The notes beneath the pieces were generated by a model, which was given only the letters and a program-made list of their open reading frames with translations, was not told the origin of the DNA and did not search any database. 64,000 nucleotides of DNA from Paenibacillus plantarum (lineage in GTDB: Bacteria; Bacillota; Bacilli; Paenibacillales; NBRC-103111): NCBI RefSeq assembly GCF_013141695.1, contig NZ_WHNY01000004.1, positions 186,001-250,000 of the forward strand, in the 5' to 3' direction. Of the stretch, positions 27,934 to 35,817 are shown piece after piece. A program made the position numbers and the translations under genes. Each line of letters starts with the position of its first letter. The first letter of the stretch is position 1.

Positions 27934-29749
27934 CGTCCACCTCCGTTCCACCGTCCATCGGCAACCAGATATCAATGGTCGTTCCTTGGCCTGGTTCACT
28001 ATGTAATTTCAAGCCGTATTCACTGCCATAGAGCAGTTTAAGCCGTTGATTGATGCTTCGCAACCCAAAAGACTCCCCTTCCAATTCCTCATCTTGCAGA
28101 AATAACGCCAATTCATTGAGCCGCTGGGGTGAAATCCCGTTGCCGTTGTCTTCAATCTGCACATGTAGAAACGCCTCTACCTGTTTCACCCGGATGTGAA
28201 GCTCATTATCCGAGCTTTCGCTTCGCAATCCATGCACAATATAATTCTCAATGATCGGTTGCAGCGACATTTTCATCACGCGCACAGACCCGAGCCGCCG
28301 ATCCCAATCGATGGCATACGTAAATTTATCTTTATATCGAATTTGAAATAGTTCCAGATACAGACGACAAGCTTCCAACTCATGTTTGAGCGTATAGATT
28401 TTCTTCTGTTGGACAAAACTCCGGAACAGAGCCGACAGGCTGTAGATCATTTCCCCAACGTCATGCGCGCCTTGCGAAATTGCCCGCATCCGAATCACTT
28501 CCAGCGTATTGTAGAGGAAATGAGGATTGACCCTAGCTTGCAGCGCCGTCAGTTCCGTCTGCTTTTGCTTAATGTTCGCCTTATACACCCGATCAATATA
28601 GAGGTTCAATTCCTCAATCATCTCGTTAAAGCTCCGTGATATTTGCCCGATCTCATCCTCCCGCACATCGGGTATCCGCACACTAAGATCGCCTTGCTTC
28701 ACCTTTCGGGTGAATCGGATGATCTGATTGGTCCGCTTGGCGACACTCATCACGACTAGGAACGGAATCAGGATGGCGAAAAAAATACATATCGCACTGA
28801 TGAGCAAAATTGTACTGCCGATTCTCTTGGAGGTAGCTTCCAGCTCTTTGCGGGGGATGATGCTGACCGTGCTGAAATTCCCCTTGCTTTGCGTAAGCTT
28901 CGTCACATAGTCGCCTTGGCTGGAACCACCATTCTCATACATCGCATTGATTTGATCCATATGCGGATAGAGCTTCCCAACGTATTGATTCGAAGAATCG
29001 AACAGCACACCGCCGTCCGGGGCCAAGACAAGAATCATCCCTTTCAGCTCGTCCTTATCGTTCTGCAAAATCTTCCAAATCCCATCCGTACTAAAATAAA
29101 CGACCTGCTGGCCAATCGTCTTCAGCGTTAACTTGTCCGTGATTGGCGTTCGAATCGCATAAAGGTTGGGATCCCATTGTCCGATCGCTTCACGCACCCA
29201 TATATTTGGCAGTTCCACACTCTTGCTTTCGAGAGCCATTACATCCGGGATATAAGAGCGAGCGCGATTGGTGGGAACGAATTTCATCTGCCCATTTTGC
29301 CCCAGCGCATATAACGTCTGCTGATCCTCGCTGTATAGCAGCAAATTACGGATATCTTTGTTGTCTTCCACCTGATTTTTAAAATATTGCAGCCCATCGC
29401 TCCACATGCTGTTGCCGCCTAAATTATACTGCTCCAAACCGTGTTGGACATATTCTTGAAAAGGGTGCTGGAGCATAAAAGATACGCCCGAAGCCAGCGA
29501 GCTATCCCGATAGAGGCCAAACAGGATGGACTGGGCTGAATCATATTTTCCACCCAAATAATTGTTAACGTTCGTCAGCGCTTTCTTCTGGATATCCAAC
29601 TCTCGATTGATCGCCGCTTGAGACATCGAGTAGTACATAAAATAAGAAAACGAAATAATCGTTAGAACCGTTATCATGGAAAAGAGGAGCAGCAGCCTCA
29701 TAAACAAATTATTTTGCAAATAATTCCGATATATCTTGCGCAGCACCAT
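27926..29749 (-). CDS. YesM-type sensor histidine kinase
   Basis: 607 residues. N-terminal membrane span (about 18-38), a large extracellular sensor domain (about 40-300), a second span (about 310-335), HAMP, then the LytS/YesM kinase core with phospho-acceptor in RVNPHFLYNTLE (His410) and HATPase motifs LQPIIENYIVHG and DNGNGIS. The extracellular domain probably recognises a sugar or the loaded binding protein. An extended -10 promoter lies upstream (29782). Confidence 0.93.
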   Translation of the reverse strand: MVLRKIYRNYLQNNLFMRLLLLFSMITVLTIISFSYFMYYSMSQAAINRELDIQKKALTNVNNYLGGKYDSAQSILFGLYRDSSLASGVSFMLQHPFQEYVQHGLEQYNLGGNSMWSDGLQYFKNQVEDNKDIRNLLLYSEDQQTLYALGQNGQMKFVPTNRARSYIPDVMALESKSVELPNIWVREAIGQWDPNLYAIRTPITDKLTLKTIGQQVVYFSTDGIWKILQNDKDELKGMILVLAPDGGVLFDSSNQYVGKLYPHMDQINAMYENGGSSQGDYVTKLTQSKGNFSTVSIIPRKELEATSKRIGSTILLISAICIFFAILIPFLVVMSVAKRTNQIIRFTRKVKQGDLSVRIPDVREDEIGQISRSFNEMIEELNLYIDRVYKANIKQKQTELTALQARVNPHFLYNTLEVIRMRAISQGAHDVGEMIYSLSALFRSFVQQKKIYTLKHELEACRLYLELFQIRYKDKFTYAIDWDRRLGSVRVMKMSLQPIIENYIVHGLRSESSDNELHIRVKQVEAFLHVQIEDNGNGISPQRLNELALFLQDEELEGESFGLRSINQRLKLLYGSEYGLKLHSEPGQGTTIDIWLPMDGGTEVDDV

Positions 29750-29781
29750 CCAGTTATCATCTCCTGCTGTTAATCGGGATC

Positions 29782-29811
29782 ATTATAGCATAAAAATCTC
29801 GAAGGGATGAA
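29782..29811 (-). promoter_or_regulatory. Sigma-A-like promoter of the kinase/regulator operon
   Basis: On the minus strand, a perfect TATAAT (29782-29787) with an upstream TGC (extended -10) and a poor -35 TTCATC 18 bases away. It is about 33 bp upstream of the YesM start codon. Confidence 0.5.
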
Positions 29812-29859
29812 TTTCAGGCCCAAGCGCACAGAAACCTAAAAGAGCTGCCTAAATGCATG

Positions 29860-29899
29860 GAAGCCAGTACACCCGAGGGTTTACTGGCTTCATCTTTTT
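29860..29899 (+). terminator. Orphan plus-strand terminator
   Basis: Stem GAAGCCAGTA (29860-29869) / TACTGGCTTC (29882-29891), followed by ATCTTTTTA on the plus strand. No plus-strand gene precedes it now; it may be left over from a lost gene, or protect against read-through. Confidence 0.55.
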
Positions 29900-29994
29900 A
29901 ACTTACATGTTAGAACCTTCTGTCATTTTCCAAAAAATAAAATGGCAATGGCAAGTAATATCATAATTGCCATTGAAAATGCCCCCCTTAAAAG

Positions 29995-30298
29995 ATGCCC
30001 GCAATGAGCCAACATCTGGCTTTGTTGGAAGCTGAGGTTGGTGAACCCCTATTTACAAGAACCGCTAGGAAAATGATTCCGACAGAACGAGGAAAAGAAT
30101 TATACACGCTGTTGGCACCTCTCGTTGAGTCATTAGAGGAAGCGACGCTGGGCTTCAAAGCAGTTACATCTCCGACACTTCCGATCATAAAAAATCGGCA
30201 CAGCCCCGGAAATTTTTCGTGAAAGAATAGCCCCAGCTCTCAGAAATATTCACATTGCGAGTATATGCCACATACGGAATTGCTTCGCATATTTTTAA
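29995..30298 (+). pseudogene. LysR-family regulator remnant
   Basis: The frame opens mid-domain with MPAMSQHLALLEAEVGEPLF, then TRTARKMIPTERGKELY, the second half of a LysR-type winged helix-turn-helix (recognition helix, wing and linker start). The first helices are absent and an in-frame TAA stands just before. After TSPTLPIIK the frame shifts (near 30190, run of A) and IGTAPEIFRERIAPALRN follows in another frame before a stop at 30298. The ligand-binding domain is mostly gone. A fossil of a LysR gene, truncated at both ends and frameshifted. Confidence 0.7.
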
Positions 30299-30423
30299 AG
30301 TAACGAATGACATACAAATCCCCGCATTATGATTCCGGGTGTCACTGCATGTTTACAGAAAAAGCCCCTAGACGCCATCGTCACATGTTTCAAATACTCA
30401 ATCATTAGAGTTTAGTCACCGTG

Positions 30424-30517
30424 CCCTTAGGTTAGTTGAGCGAATTAATTGAATAAATAGAAGAGGAGTTGCCGCGTAGGAAGCCCCTCCAGTATCGTTT
30501 CTCGTTAGCGGAATAAT
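30424..30517. repeat. Intergenic hairpin element, copy near the pentapeptide gene
   Basis: Left flank TGCCCTTAGGTTAGTTGAGCG, a degenerate hairpin (GAGGAGTTGCCGCG.../GCCCCTCC) and right flank CGTTTCTCGTTAGCGG. It is a diverged copy of the element found repeatedly to 41 kb; located at the 3' end of the pentapeptide gene, where it may act as terminator. Confidence 0.5.
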
Positions 30518-30527
30518 CGCTGATGCT

Positions 30528-30998
30528 TTACTTATTTTTTATTAATTCTTCTACTAATACCCCGTTAATCTTCAATCCAGAGATATCACAATCGCGAATA
30601 TCCAGATTTGCTAAATTACAGTTTGTTAGTTGCCCATTAGATAAGTCACAATTTACAAAGCTAGTTGGTTTGTAATTGCCAGCTGGATCGTAATTACCAT
30701 CACCCTCCATAGGGAGAACAACATTACGAAATTCAGTGCCAATTAAATGAACATGGTCAATAACAGCATGACTAAAATTGGCATTTTTGATTACAGTGCC
30801 AGAGAGATTAGCATTTGAAATTCTAAAATCAGACATATTCACATCAGTTAATGCCATGCCTCTCATATTTGCATTATTAATTTGTGTCTTTGTCAAATTA
30901 ACATTATCAAAATATAATTCCTCAGCTTTAATCTTTTGAAACCTCGACCCAGAGATATCTGCCATTTCAAAATCTAGTCGTTCAACCTTTAATTCCAT
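30528..30998 (-). CDS. Pentapeptide-repeat protein
   Basis: 156 residues from ATG 30998 (GGAGG 9 bases upstream; an in-frame TTG at 31004 is too close to it). Almost the whole protein follows the five-residue A(N/D)LXX rule (for example NANLSGTVIKNANFSHAVID and CDLSNGQLTNCNLANLDIRD), forming a right-handed quadrilateral beta-helix. No signal peptide or membrane span. Some family members protect DNA gyrase, but nothing here singles out that role. Function unknown; first of a series of small genes on this strand. Confidence 0.85.
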   Translation of the reverse strand: MELKVERLDFEMADISGSRFQKIKAEELYFDNVNLTKTQINNANMRGMALTDVNMSDFRISNANLSGTVIKNANFSHAVIDHVHLIGTEFRNVVLPMEGDGNYDPAGNYKPTSFVNCDLSNGQLTNCNLANLDIRDCDISGLKINGVLVEELIKNK

Positions 30999-31004
30999 CT
31001 TCAA

Positions 31005-31320
31005 ATACCTCCAATATTATCATTAGACCAATTGTTCGACACCTCACTGAAAACCCCTTTACTTACCACTCGAAAATAAGCATGAATGCCAATAGAGCTT
31101 TGATTCTTCTTGACATCTCATCGACATAGTATCCAGTTTAGTAATCCATTTATTCTGACTCCAATCTTCACCCTGTTTTGATGTGAAATAAAGGTTTTAT
31201 TGCTATTTTCATTAATGGCTTTTCAAGATCAGTTCTAAAATAGCAAATATGAGAAATAATTGAGAAATAACCTAAAGCAGCTCCCTCACAGTTACTAGGT
31301 AGGAACTGATCAAACTGTTT
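31005..31320. other. Gap without recognised gene
   Basis: 316 AT-rich bases between the pentapeptide gene and the next small gene. No protein-like frame was seen. An imperfect inverted repeat around 31276-31308 (CAGCTCCCT ... AGGTAGGAACTG) could be a decayed copy of the island's hairpin element. Confidence 0.3.
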
Positions 31321-31575
31321 TCACTCATTTATCCCTAGAACCCATGTGATTAGAAAGAAAATAGCGGGAATGAACACTACAATTGCTAGTAAAATACACC
31401 AGAATAATGGGGAACTAATTAATTCTTTTAACGCATCCACTGTACTATTCTTTTCTACTCTTCTCAAAGAGTCTTTTAAAAATTTAGTGGTATAAGCATC
31501 ATCCTGCTCCTCTAGAGTTCTCCAGAGTTCATCAAATAGCTTTTTATTAAGTTCAGTGTAATCATTATTTTTCAA
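31321..31575 (-). CDS. Small membrane protein of unknown function
   Basis: 84 residues: a charged N-terminal half with coiled-coil-like heptads (TELNKKLFDELWRTLEEQ) and one strong membrane span near the end (FWCILLAIVVFIPAIFFLIT). Not recognised. The ribosome-binding site is poor (GAAGTTG). Single-span topology with a cytoplasmic helical head is the only structural statement possible. Confidence 0.55.
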   Translation of the reverse strand: MKNNDYTELNKKLFDELWRTLEEQDDAYTTKFLKDSLRRVEKNSTVDALKELISSPLFWCILLAIVVFIPAIFFLITWVLGINE

Positions 31576-31742
31576 CTTCTAATCACATCCGTTAACTTAT
31601 TATTTTATGTTATTTAGTGCTTTTTATATGTTCTCCCCGTAATAAACAATTGCCTGATTGATAAATAATTGGTGCGTGGGAACTGTGAAGCTGTGTTTTC
31701 TCTTCGAAATGTTTATTTCCAGGTCTCGTTGCCGCTTTTTTG

Positions 31743-32375
31743 TTATTCCATCAGATTTATACCAGAATTATCAGGTGAAAGATAATAGTGATATATCCAT
31801 TTTTTTTGCTTATACCCTAAATCGATCAGCATAATTCTCCCCTCTTCTGACCAGCTAATAAAAAGTTGGGCACCTAGATCCCCTTTTTCCAAGGCATTGA
31901 AATCAATATTATAACCCTGTCCCAAATCCATGAATTTATAATTTGACTTTGCTGAAATATCATATCTCCATACCAGTTCTTGCTTTTGATCAGTGCTGAC
32001 TAAAGTGGGATCTCCAAGAAGTTCTTTTACGAATGCTTGATCTTGTAATATTTTCAACTGATATTGAATTTTCCATATTTTTTTTGTGGTTTCATCCACG
32101 TCCGTCGGTTCATTCATTATCGAAATTACTTTGCCTGACTCTAAACTATTTATATATCTTACGCCTAAACCAAGACTTTCACCTATAAAGCGTATTGGAA
32201 CATAAGCATGCCCGTTGTAATTTAAAACTTTGTATTCACTAGGTAATTCCTTGCTTTGTCCGTTAATTTCAATTTTGACTGGAAACAAGTATGCCTGAAT
32301 AGATTCAGAAGCATAAACAGCAGTTGTTGCAGTTAAAGCGATTCCACAAATTAATCCTAGAATAAACTTTTTCAA
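31743..32375 (-). CDS. Secreted stalk-domain (copper-amine-oxidase-N-like) protein
   Basis: 210 residues from a TTG at 32375, chosen because GGAG stands 9 bases upstream and translation then begins KKFILGLICGIALTATTAVYA, a good signal peptide; the frame also extends to 32441 without a site. Residues about 35-85 (VKIEINGQSKELPSEYKVLNYNGHAYVPIRFIGESLGL) are the copper amine oxidase N-terminal / stalk domain common in secreted Paenibacillus proteins. The remainder is unrecognised. Probably cell-wall associated; role unknown. Confidence 0.75.
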   Translation of the reverse strand: MKKFILGLICGIALTATTAVYASESIQAYLFPVKIEINGQSKELPSEYKVLNYNGHAYVPIRFIGESLGLGVRYINSLESGKVISIMNEPTDVDETTKKIWKIQYQLKILQDQAFVKELLGDPTLVSTDQKQELVWRYDISAKSNYKFMDLGQGYNIDFNALEKGDLGAQLFISWSEEGRIMLIDLGYKQKKWIYHYYLSPDNSGINLME

Positions 32376-32477
32376 AGACTCATCACTCCCAATGTTTAAT
32401 TCTAATGAATTAGACGCAACCAAATTGTAATATGTTTCCATTTATAATTTTATTCATGCAGATTATTTCATTAATCA

Positions 32478-32566
32478 GCCCGTTACTAATAGACAACGGC
32501 AGCCGATCGGGTGACCAGCTGCCGCAACATGAGTATTCAACAAACGTTCTTACGTTAGCTTAAAAA
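32478..32566. repeat. Intergenic hairpin element
   Basis: Left flank CAGCCCGTTACTAATAG, stem CGGCAGC/GCTGCCG with its own loop, right flank ACGTTCTTACGTTAGCTT. The right flank is identical to those of the copies at 33690 and 35646 over ten or more bases. Lies between two minus-strand genes, at the 3' end of the NTF2-like gene. Confidence 0.6.
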
Positions 32567-32579
32567 ACGTGTGGTGTAA

Positions 32580-32963
32580 TCAACTGTAATCTTCAATCAA
32601 TGAGATTTTTCCTTCCTTAATCTCGAATGTTGACTTTCCTTTTAATTGCAGCTTATCCCCACTCTTTAATCCATTAGGAAAATCCGCGGCAAGAATACCT
32701 TCATAATCAATTCCGACCTCTACTTTGTCATTTTTAACACTATAATCGGTAATTGTCTGGCGACGGCTGGAGAACATCGTTGACGACTGTTCTGCCAACT
32801 CCCTAAATGCTTGTATTCCTCTGGTCTCCATTGTGGTTTCTCCATTGGAAATATTCCGAAATATTATGTCCTTATGCAAAAGTTCAACCATTCTTTCAAT
32901 TTCAAATGAATTGTATGCTTCAAGATAATTTTCAATTATGTCCCTTATTTCTTTACTAACCAT
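32580..32963 (-). CDS. NTF2/SnoaL-like protein
   Basis: 127 residues from the second ATG (32963), which has correct spacing from AAGGAG; the first ATG (32969) abuts it. Pattern of the SnoaL-like fold: an N-terminal helix (IRDIIENYLEAYNSFEIERM), VELLHKDIIFRNISNGE, a middle helix TRGIQAFRELAEQSS, then four strands ending in FEIKEGKISLIEDYS. The fold serves as enzyme or binding pocket in many contexts, so no reaction is assigned. Cytoplasmic. Confidence 0.75.
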   Translation of the reverse strand: MVSKEIRDIIENYLEAYNSFEIERMVELLHKDIIFRNISNGETTMETRGIQAFRELAEQSSTMFSSRRQTITDYSVKNDKVEVGIDYEGILAADFPNGLKSGDKLQLKGKSTFEIKEGKISLIEDYS

Positions 32964-33049
32964 AACCATACTCCTTTCCTTTACATAAAAGATGATACCC
33001 TTATTTACATAGGCAACTTATTCCTATTGTAGCATTACCATATATTGTA

Positions 33050-33110
33050 AATATGCTGCCCGTTAGTTTAACGATCAGTCTAGGATATCGCAGCCCGTAG
33101 AGTTTATGGA
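33050..33110. repeat. Partial copy of the intergenic hairpin element
   Basis: Contains the left flank in its cleanest form (GCTGCCCGTTAGTTTAACGA) followed by a weak hairpin with CGCAGCCCG; the right flank is not evident. It sits at the 3' end of the next minus-strand gene. Confidence 0.45.
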
Positions 33111-33113
33111 CCG

Positions 33114-33551
33114 TCAAAAATCCATTTTTTCCTTCTCACTCGTTGGTGTCCCTTTATACAGAGCGTTATCTCCTTTAAACCAAGCCATTTTCACTTTATC
33201 TTCTAAAGAGTATGTGACGATGTAGTAATCATCTTTGGGGCGTGCCTTACCTTTATCCAGATCTTTAAACGGTGTTAAACTCTTTCTCGAAGATTCAATT
33301 GAAATTACCACAGCCCCTGTATTTTCAATGTAGTTGGCCATTTCCAATCTGTGTTTCTGGTCTTTAGCTATGAGTACAAACACGACGGATAAAATTAATA
33401 ACACTACCATAATTGGCGAAAGTATCCACTGAACTCTCTCGCTAAAAATGGGTTTTGATTGTTGGAATCGATGCATTAAAAAAACACTAAACAGAATAAT
33501 TATTATACAGACAGTGAGGGAAATTTTTCCGTATAAAGGTAACAAATTCAA
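33114..33551 (-). CDS. Two-span membrane protein of unknown function
   Basis: 145 residues with two hydrophobic spans (about 10-27 LTVCIIIILFSVFLM and 43-62 ILSPIMVVLLILSVVFVLIA) and a soluble C-terminal part of about 80 residues containing VVISIESSRKSLTPFKD and DDYYIVTYSLEDKVKMAWFK, a small mixed alpha/beta segment. Not recognised. Start ATG behind GGGAGAG. Confidence 0.65.
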   Translation of the reverse strand: MNLLPLYGKISLTVCIIIILFSVFLMHRFQQSKPIFSERVQWILSPIMVVLLILSVVFVLIAKDQKHRLEMANYIENTGAVVISIESSRKSLTPFKDLDKGKARPKDDYYIVTYSLEDKVKMAWFKGDNALYKGTPTSEKEKMDF

Positions 33552-33689
33552 TCTCTCCCTAAGTTTTCATATAGCTAAATTGTAGCATAGCATTAGAGTT
33601 ACAATTTTTTTTGTTTGCCTTACGGTTACTTCTTCATCTAAAAATCATGTTTCTCGAGTTAATTTTGAGCTAAACTGTATTAACATAAA

Positions 33690-33768
33690 CTGCCTTTTCG
33701 TTGAACAGCCTGCAGGATCACTCCAGCAGGCTGCGTTATTGAAGTATCGTTCTTACGTTAGAGTAATG
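33690..33768. repeat. Intergenic hairpin element
   Basis: Left flank CTGCCTTTTCGTTGAAC, strong stem CAGCCTGC/GCAGGCTG, right flank CGTTCTTACGTTAGAG. The flanks agree with the neighbouring copies while the stem sequence is completely different, the trait that defines the family. Confidence 0.6.
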
Positions 33769-33797
33769 AAGTTTTAATAATGTAGTAACATCAGAAC

Positions 33798-34052
33798 TTA
33801 TAATTGAAACTCAATTAAATGCTCTTGGCACAAACCTAGCCTACCACTCAGAACATTGCATCCAGCCGCTCTACATACACTTTGAAGAAACTGCTTCTGC
33901 TTCATTTGTGATTTTAACTCTGTGGATCCTGTTCTAAACTGTCACTGATGATGTGTATCGCATAATCCCTTTGCTTTGATAATCTTTTCACAATCTCCTG
34001 CCAAGCATAAATTATTGTCACTCGTAACTGTTTTGGTACGTGCCGTATCAAA
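33798..34052 (-). pseudogene. Remnant of a protein with two Cys/His zinc-like motifs
   Basis: One minus-strand frame reads NNLCLAGDCEKIIKAKGLC then DTHHQ, a TGA, and continues to VCRAAGCNVLSGRLGLCQEH before a TAA at 33798. Both halves contain C-x4-C-x8-GLC-x2-H (second C-x4-C-x7-GLC-x2-H), a short zinc-binding pattern usually repeated in tandem in phage and HNH-associated proteins. There is no plausible start codon with a ribosome-binding site and a stop divides the two motifs. Either a decayed gene, or (less likely) the second half is a separate 34-residue peptide. Confidence 0.45.
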
Positions 34053-34091
34053 TTACTTCCATTCGTAAGAAGTTGCAGGTGGTAGTCGTAT

Positions 34092-34322
34092 TTAACGTAA
34101 AAAACTGATTAAAACTGTTGTCGCACCAAATAACACTAATATTGAGAAGAAGAAGTATCCGAATGCCTTTAAAGGACGTGGCATTGTATTTAAATCAATT
34201 CTTTTAATTGGTCCTCCACCCTCAATATTTTGAATAGAGCGAAGGTCCTCATTAACAAAATTATCGTTGTTATATAATCTTTCCTTCTCAGTCTGGGTCT
34301 CGTGGATTTTAATTGTGCTCAT
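34092..34322 (-). CDS. Small tail-anchored membrane protein
   Basis: 76 residues: hydrophilic, Asn/Glu-rich N-terminus (HETQTEKERLYNNDNFVNED) and a single membrane span close to the C-terminus (AFGYFFFSILVLFGATTVLISF). ATG preceded by GAGGGG at workable spacing. Family not recognised. Confidence 0.55.
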   Translation of the reverse strand: MSTIKIHETQTEKERLYNNDNFVNEDLRSIQNIEGGGPIKRIDLNTMPRPLKAFGYFFFSILVLFGATTVLISFLR

Positions 34323-34395
34323 TCCATATCCCCTCTCAACTTAATGTTCATGGAATATTATACAATAATTAACATGTCAATCACCACGTTAATCT

Positions 34396-34480
34396 GTCCA
34401 ATAGCTTAATAACAAAAGGAACAGCTGCCACGGCAATCTGCTCCTAGGTTTGTTTAAGCTAACGTTTTTACGTTAGCCCA
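34396..34480. repeat. Intergenic hairpin element
   Basis: Left flank TCTGTCCAATAGCTTAATAACAAAA, stem GGAACAGCTGCC/GGCAATCTGCTCC close to that of the 13.6-kb and 35.6-kb copies, right flank TAACGTTTTTACGTTAGCCC. It ends 8 bp before the stop of the next minus-strand gene, a terminator position. Confidence 0.6.
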
Positions 34481-34488
34481 ATCTTGGG

Positions 34489-35006
34489 TTACTTATGTGA
34501 CTTTTTTTTGAAATAAGCTGACATTGCCTGTAAGTAGTCTTGAAGCTTAATCGGGTCATCAGAGAAGTTATAGGTATGACTCATATCCCCTTTTTTTGAT
34601 ACCGCATATGTACCGAGCATACGTCTAACCCAGTCTTGTTCAGGAATTTCTATTTCATGGTTATAAAAAAAGAACCAACAGCATTCTGCTTCAAGAAAGG
34701 AATCCTGTAAGTAAGGAGTCGGAACATATTCATTTACAGACTCGCCATATAAATAATGACTAATTGGAGCTATCTGTTCTGTTCTAAGTGCAATAGTTCC
34801 ACTGTCCATAATACTAAGTGAAGAAAATTTATTGGTATCGTTTTTAATAATATCTACAATACAATGGCTGGTATCTGAAACGGATTCCGAATAAAAAGTT
34901 TGCTACATGATTCCACAATATTAAGAGCTCTCCCATGAATCATTTGAAGTTCATTGTTCGTACTTCGATCGATTGAATGAACAGAGAAGATTGGGATTCT
35001 TTCCAT
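34489..35006 (-). pseudogene. Unknown protein split by a frameshift
   Basis: From ATG 35006 (behind AAAAGGAG) the frame gives ERIPIFSVHSIDRSTNNELQ to NIVESCSKLF. Reading on needs a one-base shift in a run of five A (34893-34897), after which YSESVSDTSHCIVDIIKNDT leads straight into the open frame ending at 34489 (FLEAECCWFFFYNHEIE and YLQAMSAYFKKKSHK). The two pieces join without gap to about 170 residues. Homopolymer location makes either a real frameshift or a sequencing error possible. Acidic, soluble, family unknown; if the start at 34809 is used instead, a 106-residue protein with no ribosome-binding site results. Confidence 0.55.
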
Positions 35007-35183
35007 ACCTAATACTCTCCTTTTGCGAGTCAACATGTAAAATTGCTAACACAGACCCTTTCATCTGTTCAAAGTACACATAGTGCTTCGTGGAATGATT
35101 ACACAATCCTATCTCTAGTTGAGAAAGGGCTACCTCTTATTAATAGACTATTGTTATCCGTTTACGGAACATTAAATCCATCT

Positions 35184-35585
35184 CTATTCAGTTCTAGGGT
35201 TTGTAAATAAACCGATAATTTCTATAATCTCGGCTTCAGCAACACACCTTGGTCCCTCCATAAAATATCCTTTTAGTCCTACTTTAATATCATGAATATG
35301 TCTTTGCTTTCGTGCTTTAGGAAACATTATCCACATTCTAGCGGTGCCCGATTCTAATACTGAACGTGTCTCATTAATAATAATGTCACCGTTCTCATCT
35401 TCGAACTCAGGGTGGATGACTCTCAACTCAATCCCTGTGTCCAAAAAATCCTCTTCTAAAGCAAAATCACTTCTATATCCTTGTCTAGGTAGTATTTTCC
35501 TACCTCCTTCTTCTTGTGAAAAAAATCTATATTTAACTTTAAAATCAGGTGGAAACCCGCGATTTGCTTCATTTGATATCCACAT
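35184..35585 (-). CDS. Small EF-Tu-domain-like protein
   Basis: 133 residues behind GGAGG. FKVKYRFFSQEEGGRKILP followed by QGYRSDFALEED is the pattern of the EF-Tu C-terminal beta-barrel-like small proteins of Firmicutes (V.Y.FL..EEGGR..P...GYRP.F), and the end ...GPRCVAEAEIIEIIG matches the closing strands. Function unknown; such stand-alone domains occur beside toxin-immunity style genes, but no toxin is visible here. Confidence 0.6.
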   Translation of the reverse strand: MWISNEANRGFPPDFKVKYRFFSQEEGGRKILPRQGYRSDFALEEDFLDTGIELRVIHPEFEDENGDIIINETRSVLESGTARMWIMFPKARKQRHIHDIKVGLKGYFMEGPRCVAEAEIIEIIGLFTNPRTE

Positions 35586-35645
35586 GAGAGTACCTCCAAA
35601 AATGTATTAATCAAGCTATTCTCTGCAACAAGAATTTTCCCTTTA

Positions 35646-35733
35646 TTTGTAACTAGGCTGCCCTTTAGTTGAATAGAAAAGTGGAGCAGCTGCCTCGGCA
35701 CACTACTCCACTCTCGTTCTTACGTTAGTTCAG
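35646..35733. repeat. Intergenic hairpin element, best-preserved copy
   Basis: Left flank GGCTGCCCTTTAGTTGAATAGAAAA, long stem GTGGAGCAGCTGCC...GGCACACTACTCCAC, right flank CTCGTTCTTACGTTAGTTCA. It shows all three parts clearly: constant left, variable hairpin, constant right. Confidence 0.7.
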
Positions 35734-35817
35734 CAACATGTTCCGTTGCCGCAGTAGCCATTTGGCAGCGGAACTTACAGTTTCAATAAGCCACCCTCTG
35801 TTAGGAATGCACGATCT

